DNA from: Marimicrobium sp913061115 | GTDB lineage: Bacteria; Pseudomonadota; Gammaproteobacteria; Pseudomonadales; Halieaceae | Length of the DNA stretch: 64,000 nucleotides | Reading direction: 5' to 3' | NCBI RefSeq assembly: GCF_047729875.1 | Contig: NZ_CP159826.1 | Coordinates: 3,596,001-3,660,000, forward strand | Part shown: piece by piece, positions 1 to 8,208 of the stretch | Numbering within the stretch: the first letter of the stretch is position 1 | Layout: the number at the start of each line of letters is the position of its first letter | Made by a program: the position numbers and the translations under genes | Notes under the pieces: generated by a model | Told to the model about the DNA's origin: nothing | Databases searched by the model: none | The model's input: the letters and a program-made list of their open reading frames with translations, nothing else

Positions 1-469
1 TAACCTTGATGCCGCCGGCATTGGTAGAAACGTTGCCGCCGATCTGGCTCGAGCCACTGGATGCGAAATCAACGGGATAGAACAGCCCGCGCTCCATAGC
101 ATACTGCTGCAACTGCTCGGTCACTGCGCCAGCACCACAGCGCACTGTGCGGTCGATTGAACTAAAATCTTCTACATAATTGAGCCGATCCAAAGCCAGC
201 ACCAATTCCCCATTGGAGGCAACTGCACCACCACTGAGGCCTGTGCGCCCACCAGAAGGCACAATGGCCAGGCCCTCGCGAGCTGCAAGGCGCACAATTT
301 CTTGGACCTGTTCAATACTATCGGGCAGCACCACCGCTGCCGGATTAGGTGTATACACCCGAGTCCAGTCGCAACCATAACGCTGTAAATCTTCGGTGCC
401 GGTCAGCACCCTGTCTGGACCAACTATATTCTCTAAAGCAGTCAGGACAATGTTGTCAATTGCGGCCAA
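1..469 (-). CDS. FAD-binding oxidase, D-2-hydroxyglutarate dehydrogenase type (5' part)
   Basis: Only the first 156 codons lie in the window; the gene continues beyond base 1. The translation shows the N-terminal FAD-binding (PCMH) domain of the GlcD/LldD-like flavoproteins, with PSGGRTGLSGG near residue 70-80 and YPVDFASSGSSQIGGN near 125-140. The start is a TTG at 469-467, supported by a GGAGG about 8 bases upstream and an in-frame stop just before it. Lying back to back with serA matches pseudomonads, where this gene is a D-2-hydroxyglutarate dehydrogenase that reoxidises the by-product SerA makes while regenerating NAD+. Family and FAD binding are clear; the exact substrate is inferred from the neighbour, and a D-lactate or glycolate oxidase remains possible. 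Confidence 0.85.
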   Translation of the reverse strand, partial: MAAIDNIVLTALENIVGPDRVLTGTEDLQRYGCDWTRVYTPNPAAVVLPDSIEQVQEIVRLAAREGLAIVPSGGRTGLSGGAVASNGELVLALDRLNYVEDFSSIDRTVRCGAGAVTEQLQQYAMERGLFYPVDFASSGSSQIGGNVSTNAGGIKV

Positions 470-515
470 GGTTATTGCCTCCGGTATTTTTCACAGGTCG
501 CTGGTTCAGGCGGCA

Positions 516-531
516 CGTATGATACCATACG
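516..531. promoter_or_regulatory. Inverted repeat in the serA divergent promoter region
   Basis: CGTATG and CATACG form a perfect 6-bp inverted repeat around a 4-base centre. It sits 47 bases from the upstream TTG start and 71 bases before serA. Position between divergent genes is typical for an operator, but I do not recognise the motif and no regulator gene is adjacent. Confidence 0.25.
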
Positions 532-601
532 CGCGGTTTTTTGCCGCACCGGCAAGCTCACCGGACCGCTCGGCCAACAACCTTTAAAGGAACCGAAAAT
601 C

Positions 602-1831
602 ATGGCGCTGCAATCCCTAGAAAAAAGTAAAATAAAGTTTCTGCTACTTGAGGGCGTGCACCCTTCCGCACGTGCAACATTGCAGCAATCTGGGTACAGC
701 AACATCGAAGAGCACAAGAAGGCACTGCCCTTGGAAGAGCTCAAGGTCGCTATCGCCAATACTCACTTCGTGGGGATTCGGTCTCGCACACAGCTCACCC
801 AAGAGGTGTTCGACGCTGCCAAAAAACTCGTGGCCGTAGGCTGCTTTTGCATAGGCTCCAACCAGGTTGAACTTGACGCCGCTACCCGCCGCGGCATTAC
901 CGTGTTCAATGCGCCCTTTTCCAACACACGCAGCGTGGCCGAGTTGGTGCTCGCCGAGGCGATCCTTCTGCTGCGTGGTGTACCCAGCAAGAATGCAGCG
1001 GCCCACCGCGGAGAGTGGCAGAAAACAGCCGCCAACGCCTTTGAAATCCGAGGAAAAAAGCTGGGCATCATTGGCTACGGCAATATCGGTATGCAGCTTG
1101 GCGTGATCGCCGAGGGACTGGGCATGCAAGTGCAGTTTTATGACACCAGCAATAAACTACCCTTGGGTAATGCTCGGCAGGTACCGAGTCTCAATCAGCT
1201 GCTGGCCGGCTCCGATGTGGTGAGCCTGCATGTGCCTGAAAGTCCTGCCACACAAAACCTGATCGGAGCGGCGCAACTGGCACAAATGCCTGCTGGCAGC
1301 ATTTTGATCAATGCCTCGCGCGGCACTGTGGTCGACATCGACGCGCTGGCTGATGCGCTGCAAAGCGGTGCTTTGGGTGGTGCCGGCATTGACGTATTCC
1401 CCGTGGAGCCGCGCTCCAACGATGATGAGTTCATGTCCCCACTACGCCGCTTCGACAACACTTTTCTCACCCCACATATTGGCGGCAGCACTATTGAGGC
1501 CCAAGAAAATATCGGCATGGAGGTGGCGGAAAAGCTGGCGCGTTACAGCGATACTGGGACTACAACGTCTTCTCTCAATTTTCCGGAAGTTGCTCTGCCG
1601 GAACATGCAGGATCCCACCGCCTATTACACATACACCGCAATGTGCCGGGCGTTCTAAGCGCTATTAATAGCGTGTTCTCAGAAAACCGGATTAATGTAT
1701 CGGCCCAGTTCCTGCAAACTAACGATCAGGTCGGCTACGTCGTGATCGACATCGATGCCGAGTACAGTGATATGGCTCTTAAAAAGTTGGCCACCATCGA
1801 CGGCACGATCCGCAGTCGCGTCCTATTCTAA
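602..1831 (+). CDS. serA: D-3-phosphoglycerate dehydrogenase SerA
   Basis: Catalyses the first step of serine biosynthesis, NAD-linked oxidation of 3-phosphoglycerate in the cytoplasm. At 409 residues it is almost the length of E. coli SerA (410). The Rossmann motif GYGNIG is at 158-163. The catalytic Arg, Glu and His fall at 240, 269 and 292, as in the E. coli enzyme. A C-terminal ACT domain (about 338-409) implies serine feedback. The ATG is preceded by AAAGGAA at good spacing. The type with 2-ketoglutarate-coupled NAD recycling makes D-2-hydroxyglutarate, which fits the divergent flavoprotein gene. Confidence 0.97.
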   Translation: MALQSLEKSKIKFLLLEGVHPSARATLQQSGYSNIEEHKKALPLEELKVAIANTHFVGIRSRTQLTQEVFDAAKKLVAVGCFCIGSNQVELDAATRRGITVFNAPFSNTRSVAELVLAEAILLLRGVPSKNAAAHRGEWQKTAANAFEIRGKKLGIIGYGNIGMQLGVIAEGLGMQVQFYDTSNKLPLGNARQVPSLNQLLAGSDVVSLHVPESPATQNLIGAAQLAQMPAGSILINASRGTVVDIDALADALQSGALGGAGIDVFPVEPRSNDDEFMSPLRRFDNTFLTPHIGGSTIEAQENIGMEVAEKLARYSDTGTTTSSLNFPEVALPEHAGSHRLLHIHRNVPGVLSAINSVFSENRINVSAQFLQTNDQVGYVVIDIDAEYSDMALKKLATIDGTIRSRVLF

Positions 1832-2078
1832 ACTGCGGCTGCGCCTTGCCCGACCGCTAAAAACCCTTCATTCACCCTAGCAATTTTTGTTAAACGGTAT
1901 TTTTTCGCTCTATCGATTGTTGCCGTTCATATCCTCACGGGGATACAGTTCTTAAGGCTTGTGCTGCCATTTTCCTTAGCCCATCAAGGGCTCATTAATC
2001 ATAGCTACATACACGGATGTGTCTCATTGCCCGGGAACATCGACTGAACGCTCATACTCAAAATTAATCGAGGTGAAC

Positions 2079-4448
2079 ATGCACAAAAAAGATAGATTCC
2101 AGCTTAGTGTATTGTCAGCGGCAATTGCCTCAACGCTCATTTCGGGCTATGCAACGGCGCAAGATTCGATTCTGGAAGAAGTCATCGTAACCGCCACCCG
2201 CCGTTCGGCGTCGCTGCAAGACATCCCAATCAATATCACTTCCCTGAGCGGCAAAATCATCGAGCGTGACCGCCTTACTGATTTGGTTGATATCGCCCGC
2301 ATGGTGCCCGGCATGACAGTAGTGGACCAGGGGCCACGCGACAGCAACACGCTCACAGTACGTGGTTTGAACGTAAGTTCGATCTCGGCTAACGATGGCT
2401 CCAACAATGGTGGAAATACCGTCGGCACCTATATCGGAGAAATTCCGTTATATATTGATTTCAAGCTCAATGACATGGACCGAGTGGAGGTCCTAATGGG
2501 GCCGCAAGGCACGCTCTATGGTGCCGGCACCATGGGCGGCGCTGTACTGTATATGCCTAATCGACCACAAGCCGATCAGCTTACTTACCAAGTGCGTGGC
2601 GACGTCTACGACCTCAGCGAGTCCAGCGATGTGGGCTACGAGGGCGGAGGCACCATCAATGTGCCCATTATTAAAGACACGTTGGCTTTCCGGGCCTCTG
2701 TGGACTATCTCAATGACCCAGGCTTTATTGATTACAACTACCTAGTGCGTGAAGCCGGTGTTTCCAATCCTCAGCCGAATTTCAGTGATCCGGCCGACGT
2801 GAGTGCCAATCTGACACAGGAAAAAGATGCTAATACCGAGGAAACCTGGTCCGGGCGCGCTGCCTTGCGTTACACCGATGACCAATTGGATGGCACGCTC
2901 TCCTACTACTATCAGGATCAGGATATCGGTGCGCGCCAGGTCAACCACCAAGCAGCCTTTGGCACTGGCGAATATGAGTCCGCACATCGCTTTCTGGAAC
3001 CCAACAGTCGTAAGAACGAATTATTCGCACTAGAAGTGGTTATGGATCTCGGGTTTGCCGCGCTGACCTCGGCCACTGGCTACTCAGAATACACCGAAAA
3101 GGGTCAGCGGGATCAAACCGACCTGTTGCTCACCTTTGAATATGGATATGAGTTGTTTCCCAGCTTCTCCGCCTATACTCGCGAAGATGCTGATGAAGAC
3201 ACCTTTACTCAGGAGCTAAGACTGGTATCGGCTAGCGACGGCCCCTTCAACTGGATTATCGGTGGCTTCTACTATGACTATGAGTCAAATTCGCTGAGCC
3301 AGGAATTCACCCCCGGGTTCGATCAGTTTGCAATAGATGAGCTGGGTGGGGTGCAGTTACGCCCCGACTCCCTGGAGTACTACGAAGAGCTCCATGGCAA
3401 CCAAAAGGAAACTGCAGCCTTTGGTGAGCTTGGTTACGACATTACAGACGCTTGGCAGGTGACGGTTGGCGCTCGTTGGTTCAAATATGAGAGTAAGGTC
3501 ACCACCGGCTTTGCGCTGCCGTTATTGGACACCGTTTTTGATGGCGCCCCGCAAGACTCAATCGATGTCAACTCAGAATCCAGCGATGTGGATGACGATG
3601 ATGTCATTTACAAGTTCAATACGTCCTATAGCTTCAGCGATGACGTTATGGCCTACCTGACTGTCAGTGAAGGTTACAGACTGGGCGGTTTAAACTCGGT
3701 GCCGCCGTGCCTACAACCGTTGGAGCCGGGGCAAAATGTGTGTGCCCTGCCAGATGAGACCACCTACGAGCCCGATAAAACCACAAACTATGAGCTTGGA
3801 GTACACTCGCAGTTTGGCGACTCCTTACGCCTCAATGGCTCGGTCTACTACATCGAGTGGGATGATGTGCAGCTGGACTCGATAACCCAAAATGGGGACA
3901 TCCCCATTCTGTCTAATGGCGGCGCTGCAAAAAGCACCGGCATTGAACTATCGACCCAGTACTACGTCATGACCAACTTTTCGCTCAGTGGCGCGTTTGC
4001 CTGGACAGACGCCGAGCTGACTCAGGATGTAGACAACCTGTTTGCTCCGGGTGTCGGCGCTTTTGATGGTGATCGACTACCGGGCACCCCGGAATACCAG
4101 GCTTACGTCGCCGCGCACTATGAAATACCGCTCAGCGATGGTTCAGATTTGGCTTTCGACTGGTCGATGTCCTACCAGAGCGACGTGCTTACCAAAGTTG
4201 GCGAACGAGACTTCGGACAGAGCCTGTCCAACTTTTACCTGAACAATGTTTCCGCCACCTGGCTGAACGATGCCTGGAGAGTATCTCTTTATGCTGACAA
4301 CGTATTTGATGAGTTCGCGCAGACCGGTGTTCGTGCGGATACCAGCTTCATCGGTGACTCAGGTCTCTTCACAATGCGGCGCTACTACGAGAACATGGTG
4401 CGCCCGCGACAGGTTGGCCTCAAGTTCATCTATAACTTTGAAGGCTGA
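2079..4448 (+). CDS. TonB-dependent outer membrane receptor
   Basis: A 789-residue outer-membrane active transporter. The ATG at 2079 is preferred because GAGGTG precedes it and it opens a signal peptide (residues 1 to about 27, ending GYATA). An in-frame GTG/ATG 60 bases upstream would add a hydrophilic leader and is unlikely. A TonB-box-like stretch EEVIVTA lies at about 33-39, then the plug domain (to about 170, with RVEVLMGPQGTLYG) and a long beta-barrel ending in an aromatic-rich strand (VGLKFIYNF). It resembles the large TonB-receptor families of sphingomonads and marine gammaproteobacteria. The ligand cannot be read from sequence. An intrinsic terminator follows, then a TPR-sulfotransferase, a pairing that recurs with such receptors. 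Confidence 0.93.
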   Translation: MHKKDRFQLSVLSAAIASTLISGYATAQDSILEEVIVTATRRSASLQDIPINITSLSGKIIERDRLTDLVDIARMVPGMTVVDQGPRDSNTLTVRGLNVSSISANDGSNNGGNTVGTYIGEIPLYIDFKLNDMDRVEVLMGPQGTLYGAGTMGGAVLYMPNRPQADQLTYQVRGDVYDLSESSDVGYEGGGTINVPIIKDTLAFRASVDYLNDPGFIDYNYLVREAGVSNPQPNFSDPADVSANLTQEKDANTEETWSGRAALRYTDDQLDGTLSYYYQDQDIGARQVNHQAAFGTGEYESAHRFLEPNSRKNELFALEVVMDLGFAALTSATGYSEYTEKGQRDQTDLLLTFEYGYELFPSFSAYTREDADEDTFTQELRLVSASDGPFNWIIGGFYYDYESNSLSQEFTPGFDQFAIDELGGVQLRPDSLEYYEELHGNQKETAAFGELGYDITDAWQVTVGARWFKYESKVTTGFALPLLDTVFDGAPQDSIDVNSESSDVDDDDVIYKFNTSYSFSDDVMAYLTVSEGYRLGGLNSVPPCLQPLEPGQNVCALPDETTYEPDKTTNYELGVHSQFGDSLRLNGSVYYIEWDDVQLDSITQNGDIPILSNGGAAKSTGIELSTQYYVMTNFSLSGAFAWTDAELTQDVDNLFAPGVGAFDGDRLPGTPEYQAYVAAHYEIPLSDGSDLAFDWSMSYQSDVLTKVGERDFGQSLSNFYLNNVSATWLNDAWRVSLYADNVFDEFAQTGVRADTSFIGDSGLFTMRRYYENMVRPRQVGLKFIYNFEG

Positions 4449-4469
4449 AGGTAAAGCAGCCAAAATACA

Positions 4470-4492
4470 GGGCGCTGCGGCGCCCTTTTTTT
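4470..4492 (+). terminator. Rho-independent terminator after the TonB receptor
   Basis: GGGCGC and GCGCCC pair perfectly around a TGCG loop, followed by seven T. It lies 22 bases after the receptor stop codon. The next start codon is only 7 bases beyond it, so the downstream gene would depend on read-through or on a promoter inside the receptor gene. Confidence 0.9.
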
Positions 4493-4498
4493 CACGCC

Positions 4499-6121
4499 AT
4501 GACAACTGACGAAGAAGCGATCGCCAAGGGACACGCTGCTGCACAAGAAGCAATGCGGGGCGGCCAGCTGCGAGAGGCTCATAAGCACTGCTTGGGCATA
4601 CTCAAAAGGGACCAGACCTTCGCCGACGCATGGTTCCTCTGCGGCGTTATCGCGTCGCACAATGGGCAGCACGCCAAAGCCATCGAAATTATTGAGAACG
4701 CAGTCAAGCTTGCTCCGGACAATGCAGAATACCGCACCGAGCTAGGCAAAAACCTCATAGCATCCAATCAAACTGAATGGGCTTTGCGCGAAGCACAAAC
4801 AGCGCTATCGCTAGATCCTTTACAGCCAGCCGTCCTTAACACGTTAGGAACAGTGTTCAGTCATGCCGGCGAACACAAGAGTGCTTTACTGTGCTTTACT
4901 CGCGCGGCCCAGTTATTAGAAGAGCGCGCTGGCGGAACAAAAGAGCTGTCTATACAGTGGCAAGCTGATTTTTATTTCAATTCAGCAGCGTCAATGCAAT
5001 TCGCTGGGCACTTTGCAGAAGCAGAGCAGGCCTACGAGAGGGCAATCACACTGCAGCCACTAATGTTCAAGGCCCATTCCGCACTTTCAACACTGCGACG
5101 ACAAACATCGACAGACAATCACCTCAAGCGACTGCATGAACTTCGCAATAAGGTATCAGGCCCCAGAGATCAATTGCACCTTGGCCACGCCATCGCTAAA
5201 GAGCAGGAAGATCTGGGTCACTACGAGGATGCTTTCAAACATCTGACCTGGGCCAAGCAAGCACAGTCAGCCGCAGGCTCTTATAGCGCACAGTCTGATA
5301 AAGAGTTATTTGCCGGCGTGCGGCAACTTTTTAGCCAAGAAGTCTTTGACGCCCTGCGCGCCGGCTGCGACAACCCCGAGCCGATTTTTATTGTCGGCAT
5401 GCCGCGCACCGGCACCACGCTGGTGGAACAAATTCTGTCCAGCCATTCACAGGTTTACGCGGCAGGCGAGCTGCAGAACTTTCCGCTGCAAGTGAACCGA
5501 TTGACTGGCTCATCCACGGATAATGCGTTCAACATTGAAACGCTTGAGAAATCACTGCAGCTTGAGTCTTCTGTACTCGGATCAGCCTATATCGACAGTA
5601 CCCGCTCAAGAACCGGGCACTCACAGCATTTTATTGACAAGCTACCACTGAACTTCGTTTTTTTAGGCCTGATCAAACTCGCGCTGCCTAATGCAAAACT
5701 GGTCTGCCTGCGCCGGGATCCGATGGACACTTGCTTGAGCAATTACCGCCAGCTGTTCGCAGTGAATTTTAAGCACTATAAGTACAACCTCGATCTCCTC
5801 GACTGCGGTCGCTACTACATTCAATTTGATCAGCTGATGCAGCACTGGCGAAAAGTGATGCCTGGCGCAGTGCATGAAGTGGAGTATGAGGCCCTGGTGG
5901 GTGACCCCGAGCAGGTGTCAAGAGACTTGCTGGCATACTGCAATTTACCTTGGGAGGAAGGCTGCCTGTCTTTTCACCAACGCAAGACCAGTGTGGCAAC
6001 CCCCAGCGCCGTGCAAGTTAGACAGGGCATTTACACCAGCTCTGTCAACCGATGGCAGTCTTACGGTGACGCTATGCAACCCCTGTATGAACTACTGAAA
6101 TCAGCCGGGCTCTACGTTTGA
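4499..6121 (+). CDS. TPR-repeat sulfotransferase family protein
   Basis: 540 residues in two parts. The N-terminal half (about 5-260) is a run of TPR helices (for example HNGQHAKAIEIIENAVKLAPDNAEYRTEL, shortened to AKAIEIIENAVKLAPD). The C-terminal half is a PAPS-dependent sulfotransferase. The 5'-phosphosulfate loop GMPRTGTT lies near 299-306, and the 3'-phosphate motif RRDPMDTCLSNY near 403-414. Enzymes of this kind move sulfate from PAPS to a hydroxyl, amine or tyrosine; the acceptor here is unknown. No signal peptide is seen, so it should act in the cytoplasm. The ATG at 4499 has no clear Shine-Dalgarno and lies right after a terminator; an ATG at 4553 is an alternative start. Its last 21 bases overlap the convergent hydrolase gene. 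Confidence 0.88.
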   Translation: MTTDEEAIAKGHAAAQEAMRGGQLREAHKHCLGILKRDQTFADAWFLCGVIASHNGQHAKAIEIIENAVKLAPDNAEYRTELGKNLIASNQTEWALREAQTALSLDPLQPAVLNTLGTVFSHAGEHKSALLCFTRAAQLLEERAGGTKELSIQWQADFYFNSAASMQFAGHFAEAEQAYERAITLQPLMFKAHSALSTLRRQTSTDNHLKRLHELRNKVSGPRDQLHLGHAIAKEQEDLGHYEDAFKHLTWAKQAQSAAGSYSAQSDKELFAGVRQLFSQEVFDALRAGCDNPEPIFIVGMPRTGTTLVEQILSSHSQVYAAGELQNFPLQVNRLTGSSTDNAFNIETLEKSLQLESSVLGSAYIDSTRSRTGHSQHFIDKLPLNFVFLGLIKLALPNAKLVCLRRDPMDTCLSNYRQLFAVNFKHYKYNLDLLDCGRYYIQFDQLMQHWRKVMPGAVHEVEYEALVGDPEQVSRDLLAYCNLPWEEGCLSFHQRKTSVATPSAVQVRQGIYTSSVNRWQSYGDAMQPLYELLKSAGLYV

Positions 6122-7096
6122 ACAACCCGCTATTTTTGCAGAATTATCCTGGCCGATACCGGATTCAGTGAGCCAAGTCTCCACAAGGCGCAAATAATCA
6201 CTGCGGATTGTATCCGATTCATTTGCCAGCTGATGTCCTGCTCCGGACAGGTATTCCACATGACTCGCGGGAAACAGCTGTCGAATCACGCCAATATTAT
6301 AGCGCCAGTCCACAGTTGCATCGGCATCGCCCTGAATAATCAGCGCCGGACCCACACCCAGATCATTGTGCCGCAATGCAGTTAGCCAGCGCTGCAGAGC
6401 ACTCACCCAGCGCAGTGAGATACGCTGGCTTTGGAGGGGGTCATGTATTAAAAAATGCTGGAACGTGTGATCCGACGAGTTCGGCGAAAACTTGCGTGGC
6501 AGACTGTCAGCAATATTAGTTAACAGGAAACGAATCGCTCTGACACTCTTCCATCGCACGGGACGTATCAATGGCGCCAGCAACACGGTCGCGGCAAAGG
6601 GCCAGGCATATTTACTCGCGTAATCAACTAGGGCCGCGCAGCCGGTACTCTGAGCCATCACCCACAGTGGTAATGGCGGCATGGTGACGGCGCGCAGCAC
6701 GTCTGCAATGGCGCAGCTATAGTCACTAAAATCATCGATCACTGCGGGCTCGCCGGTGGACAAACCATGTCCAGGCAGGTCAAAGATGAGGACATTGCAG
6801 TTGTGCAACAAGCCCCATTCGATCAGCTTGCTGAATACGCCTGTGTGGTCGAAATAGCCATGCAGCAACAACAGGTTTGCAGTCGCATCGGGCTGGCGCC
6901 AGTGGTGAACAGCTAGCGTGTATTTGCCCGATTGGACACGACCTGCTACATGCTCGACGTGCGGTAGTTTCGCCGCAAATTCAAGTCCATAAAAGTGGCA
7001 AAACGATTGTAACTCCGGAGATGATTGCACGCCGCCATTAAAGGGACGGAGCTGTTGGCGCAGCTTCTGCAGTAGTTCTGGTGTCAACACGGACAT
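6101..7096 (-). CDS. Alpha/beta hydrolase, monoglyceride-lipase-like
   Basis: 331 residues. An oxyanion-type HGYFDH is at 79-84 and the nucleophile elbow AQSTG has its Ser at 150. The family's Asp is probably in GDADATVDW and the His in GAGHQL, giving a full catalytic triad. The elbow has Ala where most family members have Gly (GxSxG). There is no signal peptide, so it is probably a cytoplasmic serine esterase or lysophospholipase. It starts 5 bases after fba and is likely the last gene of the tkt-epd-pgk-fba operon, although no link with glycolysis is evident. Substrate unknown. Confidence 0.8.
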   Translation of the reverse strand: MSVLTPELLQKLRQQLRPFNGGVQSSPELQSFCHFYGLEFAAKLPHVEHVAGRVQSGKYTLAVHHWRQPDATANLLLLHGYFDHTGVFSKLIEWGLLHNCNVLIFDLPGHGLSTGEPAVIDDFSDYSCAIADVLRAVTMPPLPLWVMAQSTGCAALVDYASKYAWPFAATVLLAPLIRPVRWKSVRAIRFLLTNIADSLPRKFSPNSSDHTFQHFLIHDPLQSQRISLRWVSALQRWLTALRHNDLGVGPALIIQGDADATVDWRYNIGVIRQLFPASHVEYLSGAGHQLANESDTIRSDYLRLVETWLTESGIGQDNSAKIAGCSNVEPG

Positions 7097-7101
7097 GTCA
7101 T

Positions 7102-8166
7102 TCAGTGTACGACGGGGGTAAGCGCTCCAGATTCATAATCCGCCTGCATACTGTCTAGCGAGCGAACCTTAATCTTGCCTGCATTGCCGGCTGTGCCAAA
7201 GGCTTCATAGCGTGCGATACAAATATCCTTCATCGCGGTGATGGTATGGGCCAAATACTTACGCGGATCAAACTCCGCGGGGTTCTGCGCCATGAAGCGG
7301 CGAATCGCACCGGTGGATGCCAGTCGCAGATCCGTATCAATATTGACCTTACGCACCCCGTGGCGAATACCCTCCTGAACCTGCTCGACGGGTACGCCGT
7401 AGGTTTCTGAGATCTCACCGCCGAACTCATTAATAATAGCCAGCCACTCCTGGGGGACAGCGGATGAACCGTGCATCACTAAATGTGTGTGGGGAATACG
7501 GGCATGGATTTCCTTGATGCGATCAATAGCAAGAATATCGCCGGTGGGAGGACGAGTGAATTTGTAAGCGCCGTGGCTAGTGCCACACGCTATAGCCAAA
7601 GCATCCACGTTAGTGGCCTTAACGAACTGGGCCGCTTCCTCTGGATCGGTAAGCATTTGCTCTAAGGTCAATATGCCTTCTGCGCCGCTGCCGTCCTCTT
7701 CTCCTGCCTCGCCGGTTTCCAGCGAGCCCAGACAACCCAGCTCACCCTCAACCGAAACGCCGCAGGCGTGCGCCATTTCCACTGCACGACGAGTCACTGC
7801 CGCGTTGTAATCATAATCCATCGGCGTTTTACCATCTTCTCCCAGCGAGCCGTCCATCATCACTGAACTAAAGCCTAACTGAATTGAACGCTGGCATACG
7901 CCTACCGATACACCATGATCCTGATGCACTACCACAGGGATGTGCGGAAATTCGTTCATTGCGGCTTCCATCATAGCCCGCAGAAAGGGTGCGCCGGCGT
8001 ATTTACGAGCACCGGCACTGGCCTGCATGATGACGGGCGAATTGGTTGCATCAGCTGCCTCCATAATAGCGCGGGTCTGCTCTAGGTTATTGACATTAAA
8101 TGCCGGCACACCGTAGTCGTGTTCGGCAGCATGATCCAACAATTGACGCAAACTGATTAATGCCAT
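7102..8166 (-). CDS. fba: Fructose-bisphosphate aldolase, class II
   Basis: Reversible cleavage of fructose 1,6-bisphosphate to dihydroxyacetone phosphate and glyceraldehyde 3-phosphate. The 354-residue protein is a class IIB, metal-dependent aldolase. HQDHG at 81-85 supplies the catalytic Asp and a zinc-binding His, and CGTSHGAYKF near 195-204 is the second conserved block. It shares the Calvin/gluconeogenic type subfamily with Pseudomonas Fda. It follows pgk by 42 bases in the operon tkt-epd-pgk-fba. In a heterotroph with this operon the flow is probably gluconeogenic as much as glycolytic. Confidence 0.96.
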   Translation of the reverse strand: MALISLRQLLDHAAEHDYGVPAFNVNNLEQTRAIMEAADATNSPVIMQASAGARKYAGAPFLRAMMEAAMNEFPHIPVVVHQDHGVSVGVCQRSIQLGFSSVMMDGSLGEDGKTPMDYDYNAAVTRRAVEMAHACGVSVEGELGCLGSLETGEAGEEDGSGAEGILTLEQMLTDPEEAAQFVKATNVDALAIACGTSHGAYKFTRPPTGDILAIDRIKEIHARIPHTHLVMHGSSAVPQEWLAIINEFGGEISETYGVPVEQVQEGIRHGVRKVNIDTDLRLASTGAIRRFMAQNPAEFDPRKYLAHTITAMKDICIARYEAFGTAGNAGKIKVRSLDSMQADYESGALTPVVH

Positions 8167-8208
8167 GTAAATAATCCTTTAGCCTATAACGTTAAGTGAG
8201 AGCCGATC

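Noticed and set aside
1978..1992. AGCCC/GGGCT hairpin upstream of the TonB receptor as a serA terminator
   Set aside because: Five base pairs only, no T-run, and about 150 bases after the serA stop.
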